Positions 1-7,523 of a stretch of 64,000 nucleotides of DNA are shown here, piece by piece. Origin of the DNA: JAFDZV01 sp048594725 (GTDB lineage Bacteria > Bacteroidota > Ignavibacteria > OLB7); the NCBI GenBank assembly GCA_048594725.1, contig JBMDXA010000092.1:13915-77914 (forward strand), given 5' to 3'. The notes under the pieces are model-generated. The model was not told the DNA's origin. It saw only the letters and a list, made by a program, of their open reading frames with translations, and ran no database searches. The position numbers and the translations under genes are program-made. The stretch's first letter is position 1. Each line of letters begins with the position of its first letter.

Positions 1-344
1 TTATCGACCAGTTGAAGAAAAACGGGGGTATCGACCGCGATTTCTGGACCGGCATGCGCATCCAGCAGATCGACGCGCGCATCGCCCGGTACCTCGGGCT
101 GAGCAATACCGAGGGGGTGGTGGTCGTTGAAATGGCACCCAACTCCCCGGCCAGCCGCGCCGGACTCCAGGTGGGGGATGTGATAACGGCGGTGGCGGGG
201 CTTCCCGTGAAGACCGAGGACCAGGCTATCGTGGCGATCTACGATTCCCGCGTCGGCGACACGCTGAAGCTGAAGATCCTCCGCGAGGGGCAGGCGATGG
301 AGAAGTCCATGACATTAACCAGACGAGAAGAAGGAAACCGATGA
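1..344 (+). CDS. C-terminal fragment of a HtrA/Deg-like serine protease (PDZ domain)
   Basis: The gene runs in from before the window, so only the last ~113 codons are seen and its start is unknown. The visible part is one PDZ domain. A stretch with LGL followed by GVVVVEMAPNSPASRAGL and GDVITAVAGLPV is the usual carboxylate-binding loop and second strand of the PDZ domains of periplasmic HtrA/DegP-type proteases. The protease domain with its His-Asp-Ser triad would lie upstream and cannot be checked. The stop codon overlaps the lptB start in an ATGA arrangement, so the two genes are translationally coupled. This suggests a shared envelope quality-control and outer-membrane biogenesis operon. 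Another PDZ-containing periplasmic protein cannot be excluded. Confidence 0.75.
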   Translation, partial: IDQLKKNGGIDRDFWTGMRIQQIDARIARYLGLSNTEGVVVVEMAPNSPASRAGLQVGDVITAVAGLPVKTEDQAIVAIYDSRVGDTLKLKILREGQAMEKSMTLTRREEGNR

Positions 345-1171
345 CGACCGTGCTGAATGAGGAGGTTGAGGCCGGCACCGATGCCGCCCCGGTGATCGTG
401 CTCCCGGAAGACCGCGCTATCCTGAAGGCGGAGCATCTGGTAAAAAGCTACAAGAAGCGCCGTGTGGTGCGCGATGTCTCCCTGCATGTGGAGCAGGGGG
501 AGGTTGTGGGGTTGCTCGGTCCGAACGGGGCGGGGAAGACCACAACCTTCTACATGATCGTCGGCATGGTGCGCCCCACCGAGGGGGCCGTGCTGCTGGA
601 CGACAAGCGGATCGACAATATCGCGATGTACCGCCGCGCCCGGCGCGGTATCGGCTATCTGCCGCAGGAGGCATCGGTGTTCCGCCGGATGAGCGTGGAG
701 GGGAACATCATGGCGATTCTGGAGCTGATCGGCTACCCGCGCCGCAAACGCCGGGAACGGGTGGACCAGCTGCTGGAGGAGTTCTCCATCACGCATATCC
801 GCAAGCAGATGGGCTATATGCTCTCCGGCGGCGAGCGCCGCCGTACAGAGATCGCCCGCACGCTCGCCACCAGCCCCAAGTTCATCCTGCTGGACGAGCC
901 GTTCGCCGGCATCGACCCGCTGGCGGTGGAGGAGATCATGCATATCATCCAGAAGCTGAAGAACCGGGGTATCGGCATTCTCATCACCGATCACAATGTG
1001 CACGAGACCCTCTCTATCACCGACCGGGCCTACATTCTTATCGATGGCGGTATCTTCCGCGGGGGGCATGCCGAAGAGCTCGCCAACGACCCCGAAGTAC
1101 GGAAGCGGTACCTGGGAGAGACCTTCAAACTGGAGCGTTACGAGTACCAGGAGGGGGGGCTGAAATCGTGA
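341..1171 (+). CDS. lptB: LPS export ABC transporter ATP-binding protein LptB
   Basis: Cytoplasmic ATPase of the LptBFG complex, which extracts lipopolysaccharide from the inner membrane and pushes it along the Lpt bridge. All ABC motifs are present: Walker A GPNGAGKTT at about residues 60-68, Q-loop YLPQEAS near 107, signature LSGGERRR at 161-168, Walker B FILLDEPF at 181-188, and the switch His in ITDHN near 218. The LSGGERRR signature and the FAGIDPLAV stretch after Walker B are typical of LptB rather than of amino-acid importers. Its 276 residues include an extra ~28-residue N-terminal extension compared with the usual ~240. The start overlaps the stop of the upstream protease gene. No lptF or lptG is adjacent. 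Confidence 0.93.
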   Translation: MTTVLNEEVEAGTDAAPVIVLPEDRAILKAEHLVKSYKKRRVVRDVSLHVEQGEVVGLLGPNGAGKTTTFYMIVGMVRPTEGAVLLDDKRIDNIAMYRRARRGIGYLPQEASVFRRMSVEGNIMAILELIGYPRRKRRERVDQLLEEFSITHIRKQMGYMLSGGERRRTEIARTLATSPKFILLDEPFAGIDPLAVEEIMHIIQKLKNRGIGILITDHNVHETLSITDRAYILIDGGIFRGGHAEELANDPEVRKRYLGETFKLERYEYQEGGLKS

Positions 1172-1476
1172 ACCTTTTTTTCGCACCCCGTTTTTTGTAT
1201 AATTAACACTCATTCGAAACGTCCTGCCACTATGCTGGGGGTATCATCCGGGAAGGAAGTGCCATCTGGTACATTCTTCGAGGGTGATGCCCGCACGGCA
1301 AAAGGGGGCAGGTTCTGATCGTCGATTCTCTCAGGGGGCCACGGTATCGTGGTCTTTAGGAGGCGGGGGGAGATTGGTGGCGGGGTACATAGAGTTGAAG
1401 AAAGGTATCTCAAGCTTATTTTCAATACGTCAGCTAGTCGTAACGTTCACAAGAGACGTCAAGGCACGATAGAACG
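1172..1476. other. Intergenic region lptB-zapA, no gene recognised
   Basis: No convincing coding frame. It opens with two T-runs, at about 1175-1181 and 1191-1196. The second is followed directly by a perfect TATAAT box at 1198-1203, which could serve as a promoter for the zapA side. The remainder is G-rich and may fold, but no RNA family could be recognised. Confidence 0.4.
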
Positions 1477-1764
1477 ATGGCGGAGACAATCACAGTACAG
1501 ATACACGGCTCCGAATATAAATTGCGCGGTGACGATGTGGGCCTCATCCAGCAGGCCGCAAGCATGGTCAACGAGCAGATGAAATATGTCCTGAGCAAGT
1601 CTCCAACACAGCCGATGTCCACCATCGCTGTGCTGGCCGCGTTGAACACCGCTGAGCATTTCATGAATGAACAGGAGCGTTCGCGGCGCGAGTCCGGCGA
1701 AATCGTTCGCAGAATAGATGCGCTTGCCGCTTCGGTTGAAGAACTTCTTCAACTGGATGCGTAG
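1477..1764 (+). CDS. zapA: Cell division protein ZapA-like
   Basis: Small coiled-coil protein of 95 residues that promotes bundling of FtsZ filaments at the division site. The N-terminal part (ITVQIHGSEYKLRG) is the characteristic beta hairpin of ZapA. The rest is helical, with a conserved ALNTAEHFMNEQE stretch leading into the coiled coil. The length matches the family. The order zapA, spacer, rny is common in Bacteroidota-type genomes, and zapA often precedes the 6S RNA gene in other bacteria, which matters for the following spacer. ATG start at 1477. Confidence 0.85.
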   Translation: MAETITVQIHGSEYKLRGDDVGLIQQAASMVNEQMKYVLSKSPTQPMSTIAVLAALNTAEHFMNEQERSRRESGEIVRRIDALAASVEELLQLDA

Positions 1765-1840
1765 GGCGGGTTATAGGACGTGAAGCTTCAGAACCGGATG
1801 GTTCCACCTCCTGAAAGCACGATTTTAATCGCTGCCTCTG

Positions 1841-1871
1841 TTGTCGTCCTGCCGGTAGTGTCGTAACTTTG
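1841..1871 (+). promoter_or_regulatory. Bacteroidota-type promoter for the ncRNA upstream of rny
   Basis: TTG at 1841-1843, a spacer of exactly 20 bases, then TAACTTTG at 1864-1871. This fits the -33 TTTG / -7 TAnnTTTG pattern known for the Bacteroidota primary sigma factor. Transcription would start near 1878 and end at the strong terminator at 2153-2187. Confidence 0.55.
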
Positions 1872-1877
1872 CGATGC

Positions 1878-2187
1878 CCGAGCTCTTCTTTGACATGCTG
1901 ATGAAAGTGTGAAAAAGCTGGCCGCCGCGCTTGTCGTGGTTTCGCAGTAATTGAACCTATAGTAGCGAAATAGGGAAGTTCACTCACAGCATCAATTGCA
2001 GGCCTTGTCCCCGCAAGGGGAAGTGCGACCGCCGGCAACAGGCCGGCCAGTAGTGCCATTGGAAGCGAGCGATGCAGTGGTAGCTACCCACCGTGTATTT
2101 GATGAGGGTTCTAAACCTTGCCAAACACTGCACCCTCCGCTGTGCGCGGACGGTGCCGTCACGGCAGGCGTGTGCGGCACTTTTTTT
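1878..2187 (+). ncRNA. Candidate structured RNA between zapA and rny (possibly 6S RNA)
   Basis: A ~310-base transcript is predicted from a Bacteroidota-type promoter to a rho-independent terminator, with no plausible reading frame inside. Visible hairpins are a 4-bp stem with a GCAA tetraloop around 2009-2020, a perfect 6-bp GCCGGC stem-loop at 2031-2047, and a long-range stem pairing GCAGTG (2074-2079) with CACTGC (2126-2131). The 3' third is thus an elongated, interrupted rod. 6S RNA (ssrS) lies next to zapA in many bacteria, which is why that identity is proposed. The open-promoter-like central bubble was not demonstrated. The mature RNA could be shorter, with its 5' end nearer 1990. tmRNA, RNase P RNA and SRP RNA signatures were looked for and not found. 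Confidence 0.4.
2153..2187 (+). terminator. Rho-independent terminator
   Basis: GTGCCG at 2153-2158 pairs with CGGCAC at 2175-2180, with further pairing inside. A run of seven T follows at 2181-2187. It ends the candidate RNA transcript ahead of rny. Confidence 0.8.
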
Positions 2188-2556
2188 CCTCTCTCCCTGC
2201 GTCCGTTCACCGGACCCGGCTGGATATGGCCTGCGTTCCTCCGTTGCAACCATCCGGGTTGCCGGGCGGGGCGTGGCAGGACTGCGAGGTGTCCCATGTT
2301 CGGGGGCGTCTTCCAGGTCTACCGGCGGGGTATACTGCGGCGGCTTTCATCGGCATCTCTCCTCTCGACAGAATCCACGATCACCTCCCCCGTTTCGACA
2401 GTTTCCTCGAACCTGATCAGGCTCCACTAGCTCGTTGTCTGTGGCCGGTACCGCAGTTCCAACAGGGCGGAACATGATCGAGATAGCACTTGCCTGCTCT
2501 CGATCACGTTTAACCTTTCTGGAATACAGGTACGGGAACTACAGCGATGTGATGTC

Positions 2557-4191
2557 ATGGAAATAACAATAATAATCGTCTTTGTCATTCTTGCCCTCGT
2601 CGGATTCGGCGTGGGCTATTATAGCAGTCTCAGAGCCAGCAAACAGCTTGTCAGCGTCGCCGAAGAGCGGGCCAAGGAGCTCGCCGAGGACGCCCGGAAA
2701 GATGCCGAGAACGCCAAGCGGGAGAAGCTGCTGGAAGCAAAGGATGAGGCGCTCCAGAAAAAGCGCCTTCTTGAAGAGGAGTACACCCGGCGCAAGGAGA
2801 AACTTCTCGGGATAGAACGGCAGATCAAAACGCGCGAAGAGAACATCGAGAAGAATCTCAACAAGAAGCTGGAGATAGCCTCGCGGCGGGAAAAGGAACT
2901 GCTGGTACAGCAGAAGGAGCTGCAGAAGAAATCCGAACAGATCGAGGAGAAGGCCAAGGGACTTGAACAGCAGCGCCGGCAGATGGATAATCTGAAGGCC
3001 ACGATCGAACAGCAGAAGAAGGTGGCCGAGGAGCTTGTGGCCGAACAGAACCACCGCCTGGAACGTATCAGCGGCATGTCGCGGGAGGATGCCAAGAAAT
3101 TCCTTACCGAGAACATGGTGGGCGAGGCGAAGCTGGAATGCGCCCAGGAGCTGAAGACCATCCGCGACCAGATGAAGCTGGATGCCAAGCGGGAATCGCA
3201 GCGCATCATCGTGCAGGCCATCCAGCGCACCGCATCGGATCACTCGGTGGAAACCACGGTCTCGGTGGTGAACCTCGCCAGCGAGGATATGAAGGGGAGG
3301 ATCATCGGGCGCGAGGGACGCAACATCCGCGCGTTCGAGGCGGCAACCGGAGTGGATGTGATCGTGGACGATACGCCGGAGGCGGTTATCATCTCCGGGT
3401 TCGATCCGTTCCGCCGCGAGGTTGCCAAGATCTCGCTGGAGCGCCTGATGCAGGATGGCCGCATCCACCCGGCGCGTATCGAGGAGATCGTCGAGAAGGT
3501 GCGCAAGGAGCTGGAGGAGGAGATTCTCCGCGTGGGGAACAATGCCCTGCTGGAGCTGGGGATCAACAATGTGCACGCCGAGATCGTGAAGCTGATCGGC
3601 AAGATGAAGTACCGCTCCAGCTACGGCCAGAACGTGCTGAGCCATTCCATCGAGGTGGCCTACCTCTGCGCCATCATGGCCCGCGAGCTGGGACTGGATG
3701 TGAACCAGGCCAAGCGCGCCGGGCTGATGCACGATATGGGAAAGTGCGTGGACCGCAATATCGAAGGGCCGCACGCGCTGCTCGGCTACGAAATCGCCAA
3801 GCGCTACAAGGAGCATCCGATCGTCTGCAACGCCATCGGCGCCCACCACGAGGATATCGAGATGGAGTCGCCGATTGCCGTGCTGGTACAGGCCGCCGAT
3901 GCCATCTCCGGCGCACGCCCCGGTGCCCGCCGCGAATCGCTGGAGGCGTACGTGAAGCGCCTGGAGACGCTCGAAACGCTCGCCCGCTCGTTCGAGGGCG
4001 TGGCGAAGACCTACGCCATCCAGGCCGGCCGCGAGGTGCGCGTGATGGTGGAGCCGGACCGTGTGGACGATCTGTTCGCCGATCAGCTCTCGCACGATAT
4101 CGCCCACAAGATCCAGCAGGAGATGGAATATCCCGGCCAGATCAAGGTGACGGTGATCCGCGAGCGCCGCTCGGTGTCGTATGCGAAGTAA
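2557..4191 (+). CDS. rny: Ribonuclease Y
   Basis: Membrane-anchored endoribonuclease that starts turnover of many mRNAs. The 544-residue protein has the standard order. One N-terminal membrane helix (about residues 3-23) is followed by a long charged coiled coil to about residue 210. A KH RNA-binding domain follows with the GRIIGREGRNIR loop near 246-257. The HD phosphohydrolase domain has HSIEVA near 363 and the HDMGK metal-binding pair near 391-395. Length and motifs match the family closely. ATG start at 2557. It sits ~370 bases after the terminator of the candidate RNA and so must have its own promoter in that spacer. Confidence 0.95.
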   Translation: MEITIIIVFVILALVGFGVGYYSSLRASKQLVSVAEERAKELAEDARKDAENAKREKLLEAKDEALQKKRLLEEEYTRRKEKLLGIERQIKTREENIEKNLNKKLEIASRREKELLVQQKELQKKSEQIEEKAKGLEQQRRQMDNLKATIEQQKKVAEELVAEQNHRLERISGMSREDAKKFLTENMVGEAKLECAQELKTIRDQMKLDAKRESQRIIVQAIQRTASDHSVETTVSVVNLASEDMKGRIIGREGRNIRAFEAATGVDVIVDDTPEAVIISGFDPFRREVAKISLERLMQDGRIHPARIEEIVEKVRKELEEEILRVGNNALLELGINNVHAEIVKLIGKMKYRSSYGQNVLSHSIEVAYLCAIMARELGLDVNQAKRAGLMHDMGKCVDRNIEGPHALLGYEIAKRYKEHPIVCNAIGAHHEDIEMESPIAVLVQAADAISGARPGARRESLEAYVKRLETLETLARSFEGVAKTYAIQAGREVRVMVEPDRVDDLFADQLSHDIAHKIQQEMEYPGQIKVTVIRERRSVSYAK

Positions 4192-4378
4192 GGGGTTGGT
4201 TCTTAGTGCTTGGTTCTTAGTGCTTGGTCCGCGCCTTCGGCGGCTGTAGTTGGTAGCAGGAGAGGGAGGCGGATAGCGCGAGGATGGACCTGGCCGTAAT
4301 TCTGACTCCCTGGCCGCCTGACGTCGTTCTACTCCGGCCGGTCTCGCGTACTCCGTGGGGCCGGTCGGTTCTTTGTAA
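4192..4378. repeat. Intergenic repeat cluster (AGTGCTTGGTTCTT words and hairpin element)
   Basis: Directly after the rny stop comes a doubled word of the form TTCTTAGTGCTTGG (about 4200-4228). A small hairpin follows, CGCC-TTC-GGCG at 4232-4242, then the word GTAGCAGGAGAGGG. The same words recur in spacers near 7.4, 10.2, 31.1, 35.1 and 41.2 kb. Confidence 0.6.
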
Positions 4379-4666
4379 ATGCAGTTGGGAAATCGGATGC
4401 AGAAACGGAATGCGGTGGCGCTGCTGGTGATTCTGGGCCTGACCGGGATCTGGATGACGGCGCTGCATATGGTGGTGTTCCCGGACGTGGGAATTCTGGG
4501 GATCTCCGGCATCGGCATGATCGCCGTGATCCTGATGGCGCTCAACCGCCGCTGGCTCCTGCCGGATTCCCCGCCTCTCTCCCGCGATGCCCTCAACCGG
4601 AGCATCCTTATCGCCGTCGGCATGGGAACGTTCCTCAGCCTGGTGTTCGGCGCGCTGGGTGCGTGA
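4379..4666 (+). CDS. Hypothetical small membrane protein
   Basis: A 95-residue frame with three hydrophobic stretches that could span the membrane: roughly residues 11-31, 33-52 and 76-93. No family was recognised. A second ATG at 4397 (MQKRNAVALL) is an equally good start and would leave the first helix intact. It stands alone between rny and the convergent T9SS gene. The hydrophobic pattern and its position outside other genes argue for a real gene, but support is modest. Confidence 0.5.
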   Translation: MQLGNRMQKRNAVALLVILGLTGIWMTALHMVVFPDVGILGISGIGMIAVILMALNRRWLLPDSPPLSRDALNRSILIAVGMGTFLSLVFGALGA

Positions 4667-4778
4667 GGGGAGGGTATGATTGACGATGTGAGATCGGGGA
4701 GAGAGAGTCCGTGGCCGGTTGTTTGCCGCCGGACCTTCTTTCCAGGCATTACCATCCAGGCATTTTCTCTCTGGCCTT

Positions 4779-5609
4779 TTACTTCGAGACCGTCATCCGC
4801 CGCGTGAGCGTTCCGAGGCCGGTCTGGAGACGGTAGAAGTAGATTCCGGAGGGGAGATCCTCGGCCTGTACGTCGAGCATGTAGGTTCCCGCATCCTGAT
4901 ACGTATCCAGCACCACCTTGATCTCGCCTCCCACCAGTGAATGAATCGAAAGCCGCACATGGACCGCCGACGGCAGACCGTAGCGAACCATCGTGGAGGG
5001 ATTGAACGGGTTGGGGTAGTTCTGATCCAGGAAGAGCCGCGCCGGTATCACATCCAGCGTCTTGATCCCCGATATCTGCCGCACCTCCTGCAGCGTCAGC
5101 GTTCCGGCCTCCGCATCGTACACCACCGGGAATTTCCGCAGATCCCCCACATCTGGCGTTCCGCTCTTCTGCACATGCGCGCCGTCGGCCTTGAACGTGG
5201 AGCCCTTGTGCGGGCAGACGAACTGGCCGGTGGAGCGGTTGTAGTCGCCGATCTGGTAGCCGAACCCATGCGTGCAGTAGGTGGAAACCGCCTTGAAGGC
5301 ATCGGCGCCGCTCTCGGCGGTACGGGTGATCGCGATGGGGAAGTCGTCCTCCTCGAAAGCATTCTCCACATGATCCGGGTTCAGCAGCAACTGCTCCGGA
5401 CGGGTAAGCCGTATCGAACCGCCGACGGATGCAAGCTCCTTGTAATCGCTCAGCTTGAGCGTATAGGTGGCGATAAGCCCTCCGGCCCCGTCACCGGCCA
5501 GTTCCGGGGTCACCCTGCCCAGCACCACCAGGGGGGAGGTGCTGGCAAGGACCACAACGCCAAGGGCATTGCGAAGAAATTCTCGTCGGGACGTAGTGTT
5601 CTCTCCCAT
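4779..5609 (-). CDS. Tat-exported Rieske-like protein with T9SS C-terminal sorting domain
   Basis: 276 residues in three parts. Residues 1-31 are a twin-arginine signal (SRREFLRN followed by a hydrophobic stretch), implying export in folded form. Residues ~45-180 resemble a Rieske [2Fe-2S] domain with CTH at 112-114 and FVCPHKGSTF at 131-140. Residues ~193-276 are a T9SS type A sorting domain (NYPNPFNPST, then DLPSGIYFYRLQ, ending TRRMTVSK), so the protein should be sent across the outer membrane and attached at the surface. Canonical Rieske ligands are CxH and CxxH. Here the second motif reads C132-P-H134-K, so the His sits one position early and the cluster may be atypical or absent. The neighbouring gene carries a nearly identical sorting domain. 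The role is unknown; surface electron transfer is possible. Confidence 0.8.
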   Translation of the reverse strand: MGENTTSRREFLRNALGVVVLASTSPLVVLGRVTPELAGDGAGGLIATYTLKLSDYKELASVGGSIRLTRPEQLLLNPDHVENAFEEDDFPIAITRTAESGADAFKAVSTYCTHGFGYQIGDYNRSTGQFVCPHKGSTFKADGAHVQKSGTPDVGDLRKFPVVYDAEAGTLTLQEVRQISGIKTLDVIPARLFLDQNYPNPFNPSTMVRYGLPSAVHVRLSIHSLVGGEIKVVLDTYQDAGTYMLDVQAEDLPSGIYFYRLQTGLGTLTRRMTVSK

Positions 5610-6001
5610 GCGCGGAACTCGGAATTAGGATGGAGGTCTGGTAGAAAAAGGAGGTCCGGAGCCCTGCTCCAGGCTGAACGGCGATGGCTGAGACCTGCTG
5701 TGCTCGCAGAGGTATTATCTGCCGGCATCAGGGGATGAATATCCGGGAAGGTAGCACGCCAGGGGGATGCGGCGCAAGGAGGGAAGAAGAGAGAGGATGA
5801 GCGCGTGATGGTTCTCTTTGGAGTCATTCCGCTACTACTACCGGTCTCATGAGATACGGGCCGTTCCGGGAGGAACCGTGACGAAGAACCATGACGGGCT
5901 GCCAGCCGCAGGAGACGCTGCCAACAGAGCAGCAGCGCGCTAAAAAGAAAGCCCTCCGTTGCCGGAAGGCTCTCTTGAAAACTTCTGTAGAACGTCCTGA
6001 A
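5610..6001. other. Spacer between the two T9SS genes
   Basis: No coding frame was accepted. It holds the terminator of the 6002-6535 gene (5945-5972) and presumably the promoter of the Rieske-like gene. Nothing else is recognised. Confidence 0.4.
5945..5972 (-). terminator. Rho-independent terminator of the small T9SS protein gene
   Basis: Read on the minus strand, AGCCTTCCG pairs with CGGAGGGCT around a GCAA tetraloop. TTTCTTTTT follows. Confidence 0.8.
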
Positions 6002-6535
6002 TTACTTCGAGATGGTCATCCTCCGCGTCAGCGTTCCCATATCGGTCTGAAGACGGTAGAAGTAGATGCCGGAGGGAAGATCCTCTGCCGAGAAATCGAA
6101 GGTATAGACACCGGCGTCCTGCACCCCGTCCATCGCCACCTTGAGCTGGGTTCCCAGCAGCGTGTGGATGGTGATCTTCACCGGGCTCTGCGTGGGCAGG
6201 CCGTAGCGGATCATCGTGGAGGGGTTGAACGGGTTCGGATAGTTCTGATCCATGAAGAGCTTGTTGGGGATGGCGCTGGTCTTGGCGGCATCGGCCGCAA
6301 GCAGCACCTTCTCCAGCGTCACCTCCGCTCTGGTTTCCATCGTCTCGATCGGAAGGGCAGAGGAGACATCCCCCACGTTCAGCATATACTGGCCGAACAG
6401 CCCGGTAGTGCTACCGGATGCCGGTTCCACGTTCGATGCCACTGCTCCAAACATGGCAAGCGGCAGCATCGCAGCCAGGGCGATCGCGCAGACCGCTCCT
6501 CGTATCATGTAGCGCTTCGTAGTAAATAGTCCCAT
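6002..6535 (-). CDS. Small secreted T9SS-sorted protein
   Basis: Start placed at the ATG at 6533-6535, because from there the protein opens with a clean signal peptide (residues ~1-34, basic then hydrophobic). The upstream frame extension to 6622 looks non-coding. Of 177 residues, only ~55 lie between the signal peptide and the T9SS sorting domain that fills residues ~93-177 (NYPNPFNPST, IRYGLP, DLPSGIYFYRLQ, TRRMTISK). The short central part shows no known domain. It may be a surface peptide, or a cargo gene that lost its functional domain. The sorting domain is nearly the same as that of the neighbouring Rieske-like protein, so one probably arose from the other. Confidence 0.75.
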   Translation of the reverse strand: MGLFTTKRYMIRGAVCAIALAAMLPLAMFGAVASNVEPASGSTTGLFGQYMLNVGDVSSALPIETMETRAEVTLEKVLLAADAAKTSAIPNKLFMDQNYPNPFNPSTMIRYGLPTQSPVKITIHTLLGTQLKVAMDGVQDAGVYTFDFSAEDLPSGIYFYRLQTDMGTLTRRMTISK

Positions 6536-6742
6536 GGAGCCGCCCAATATCAGTAATGTTAATAATATCAGTTCCGATGCGAGGAAGTCAGCTCTTCCGG
6601 TCAGTAGAGACTGACGAATCATCCAAAGGTTTCATATAAGACCCATCAACCTGCCCATCCGTAACACATACTTACGGCCATCAGCCATATCGGAAGCCGA
6701 AAACCGGGGATGATTCCCTCTACAGGGCGGTCAACCCAAATA

Positions 6743-7261
6743 TCAGGCCAGATTGTCGAGCATGCGATCCAGCTCTTCAATGGTGATATTCTCGTGGTAA
6801 TCCTCGTTCAGCGCCACCATCGGCGCGCCGCCGCAGGCCCCCATGCATTCCACCTCTTCCAGGGAGAACTTTCCGTCCGCCGTTCTCTGGTTGTGGCCGA
6901 TGCCATAGCGCTGCGAGACATGGCTGTAGATCTTCTCGCCGCCGCGCAGCATGCAACTGACGTTGGTGCAGACCTGGATGTGATAGCGCCCCATCGGCCT
7001 CTTGAAGTACATCGTATAGAACGATGCCACGCCAAAGACATGGGAGTAGGGGAGTCTGAGAAGCTCTCCCACATAGCGCATCACGCCGACCGAGAGCCAT
7101 CCCCATTTCTTCTGGGCCATCCAGAGCACCGGCATGATCGCCGACTGCGGATCGGGGTAGAGAGCTTCGATCTTCTTGACCCGTTCGAGCTCCTCGGCCG
7201 TGAACTCGATCGGGCCGGGAATCTCTTCATGGACGTCGTTCGTATGAGCCGTATCCTGCAT
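6743..7261 (-). CDS. nuoE: NADH-quinone oxidoreductase subunit E (NuoE)
   Basis: Thioredoxin-like [2Fe-2S] (N1a cluster) subunit of the NADH-input module of complex I. In 172 residues the four ligands are clear: C98 and C103 (CTNVSC) plus C139 and C143 (CMGAC). The FGVASFYTMY stretch is typical of the family and the length is normal. NuoE acts with NuoF and NuoG, but neither is present here. The next gene downstream is the small T9SS protein and the next upstream is a deacetylase-like gene. It may serve a complex I encoded elsewhere, or an NADH-linked hydrogenase or formate dehydrogenase. Confidence 0.92.
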   Translation of the reverse strand: MQDTAHTNDVHEEIPGPIEFTAEELERVKKIEALYPDPQSAIMPVLWMAQKKWGWLSVGVMRYVGELLRLPYSHVFGVASFYTMYFKRPMGRYHIQVCTNVSCMLRGGEKIYSHVSQRYGIGHNQRTADGKFSLEEVECMGACGGAPMVALNEDYHENITIEELDRMLDNLA

Positions 7262-7523
7262 AGGAGGTTTAGGATATATCGAAGATGTGATACCGAGAGG
7301 ATCTGTTGAACCTGCAAATCTACAAAGAAATCAGGAGCGCCAACTGTGAGAGTTGGTAGGGGAGTGCTTAGTTCTTAGGACGCCGCCGTTGGCGGCTGTA
7401 GTTCTTAGAGAAGAATTGAAGAAGTAAAGTTCTTGACGCCGCCCGCAGGCAGGCTCATCTTTCACTAAGCACTAAGCACTAAGCACTAAGCACTAAGCAC
7501 TAAGCACTAAGCACTAAGCACTG
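7262..7523. repeat. ACTAAGC tandem repeat and hairpin element
   Basis: Contains TTCTTAGGA-type words and the hairpin GCCGCC-GTT-GGCGGC (7382-7396). A perfect tandem array of the 7-mer ACTAAGC follows, eight full copies plus a partial one, at 7464-7522. The array ends one base before the stop codon of the next gene. Confidence 0.85.

Noticed and set aside
1249..1262. GGAAGGAAG-like word reminiscent of the SRP RNA tip
   Set aside because: The conserved AGCA side of the symmetric loop and the CAGG strand are missing and no closing helix was found.
1284..1472. Short plus-strand open frame before zapA
   Set aside because: Low-complexity Gly/Ser-rich translation without support; treated as non-coding.
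2539..4755. Long minus-strand open frame across rny
   Set aside because: It is the antisense shadow of rny; composition is biased and no family is recognisable.
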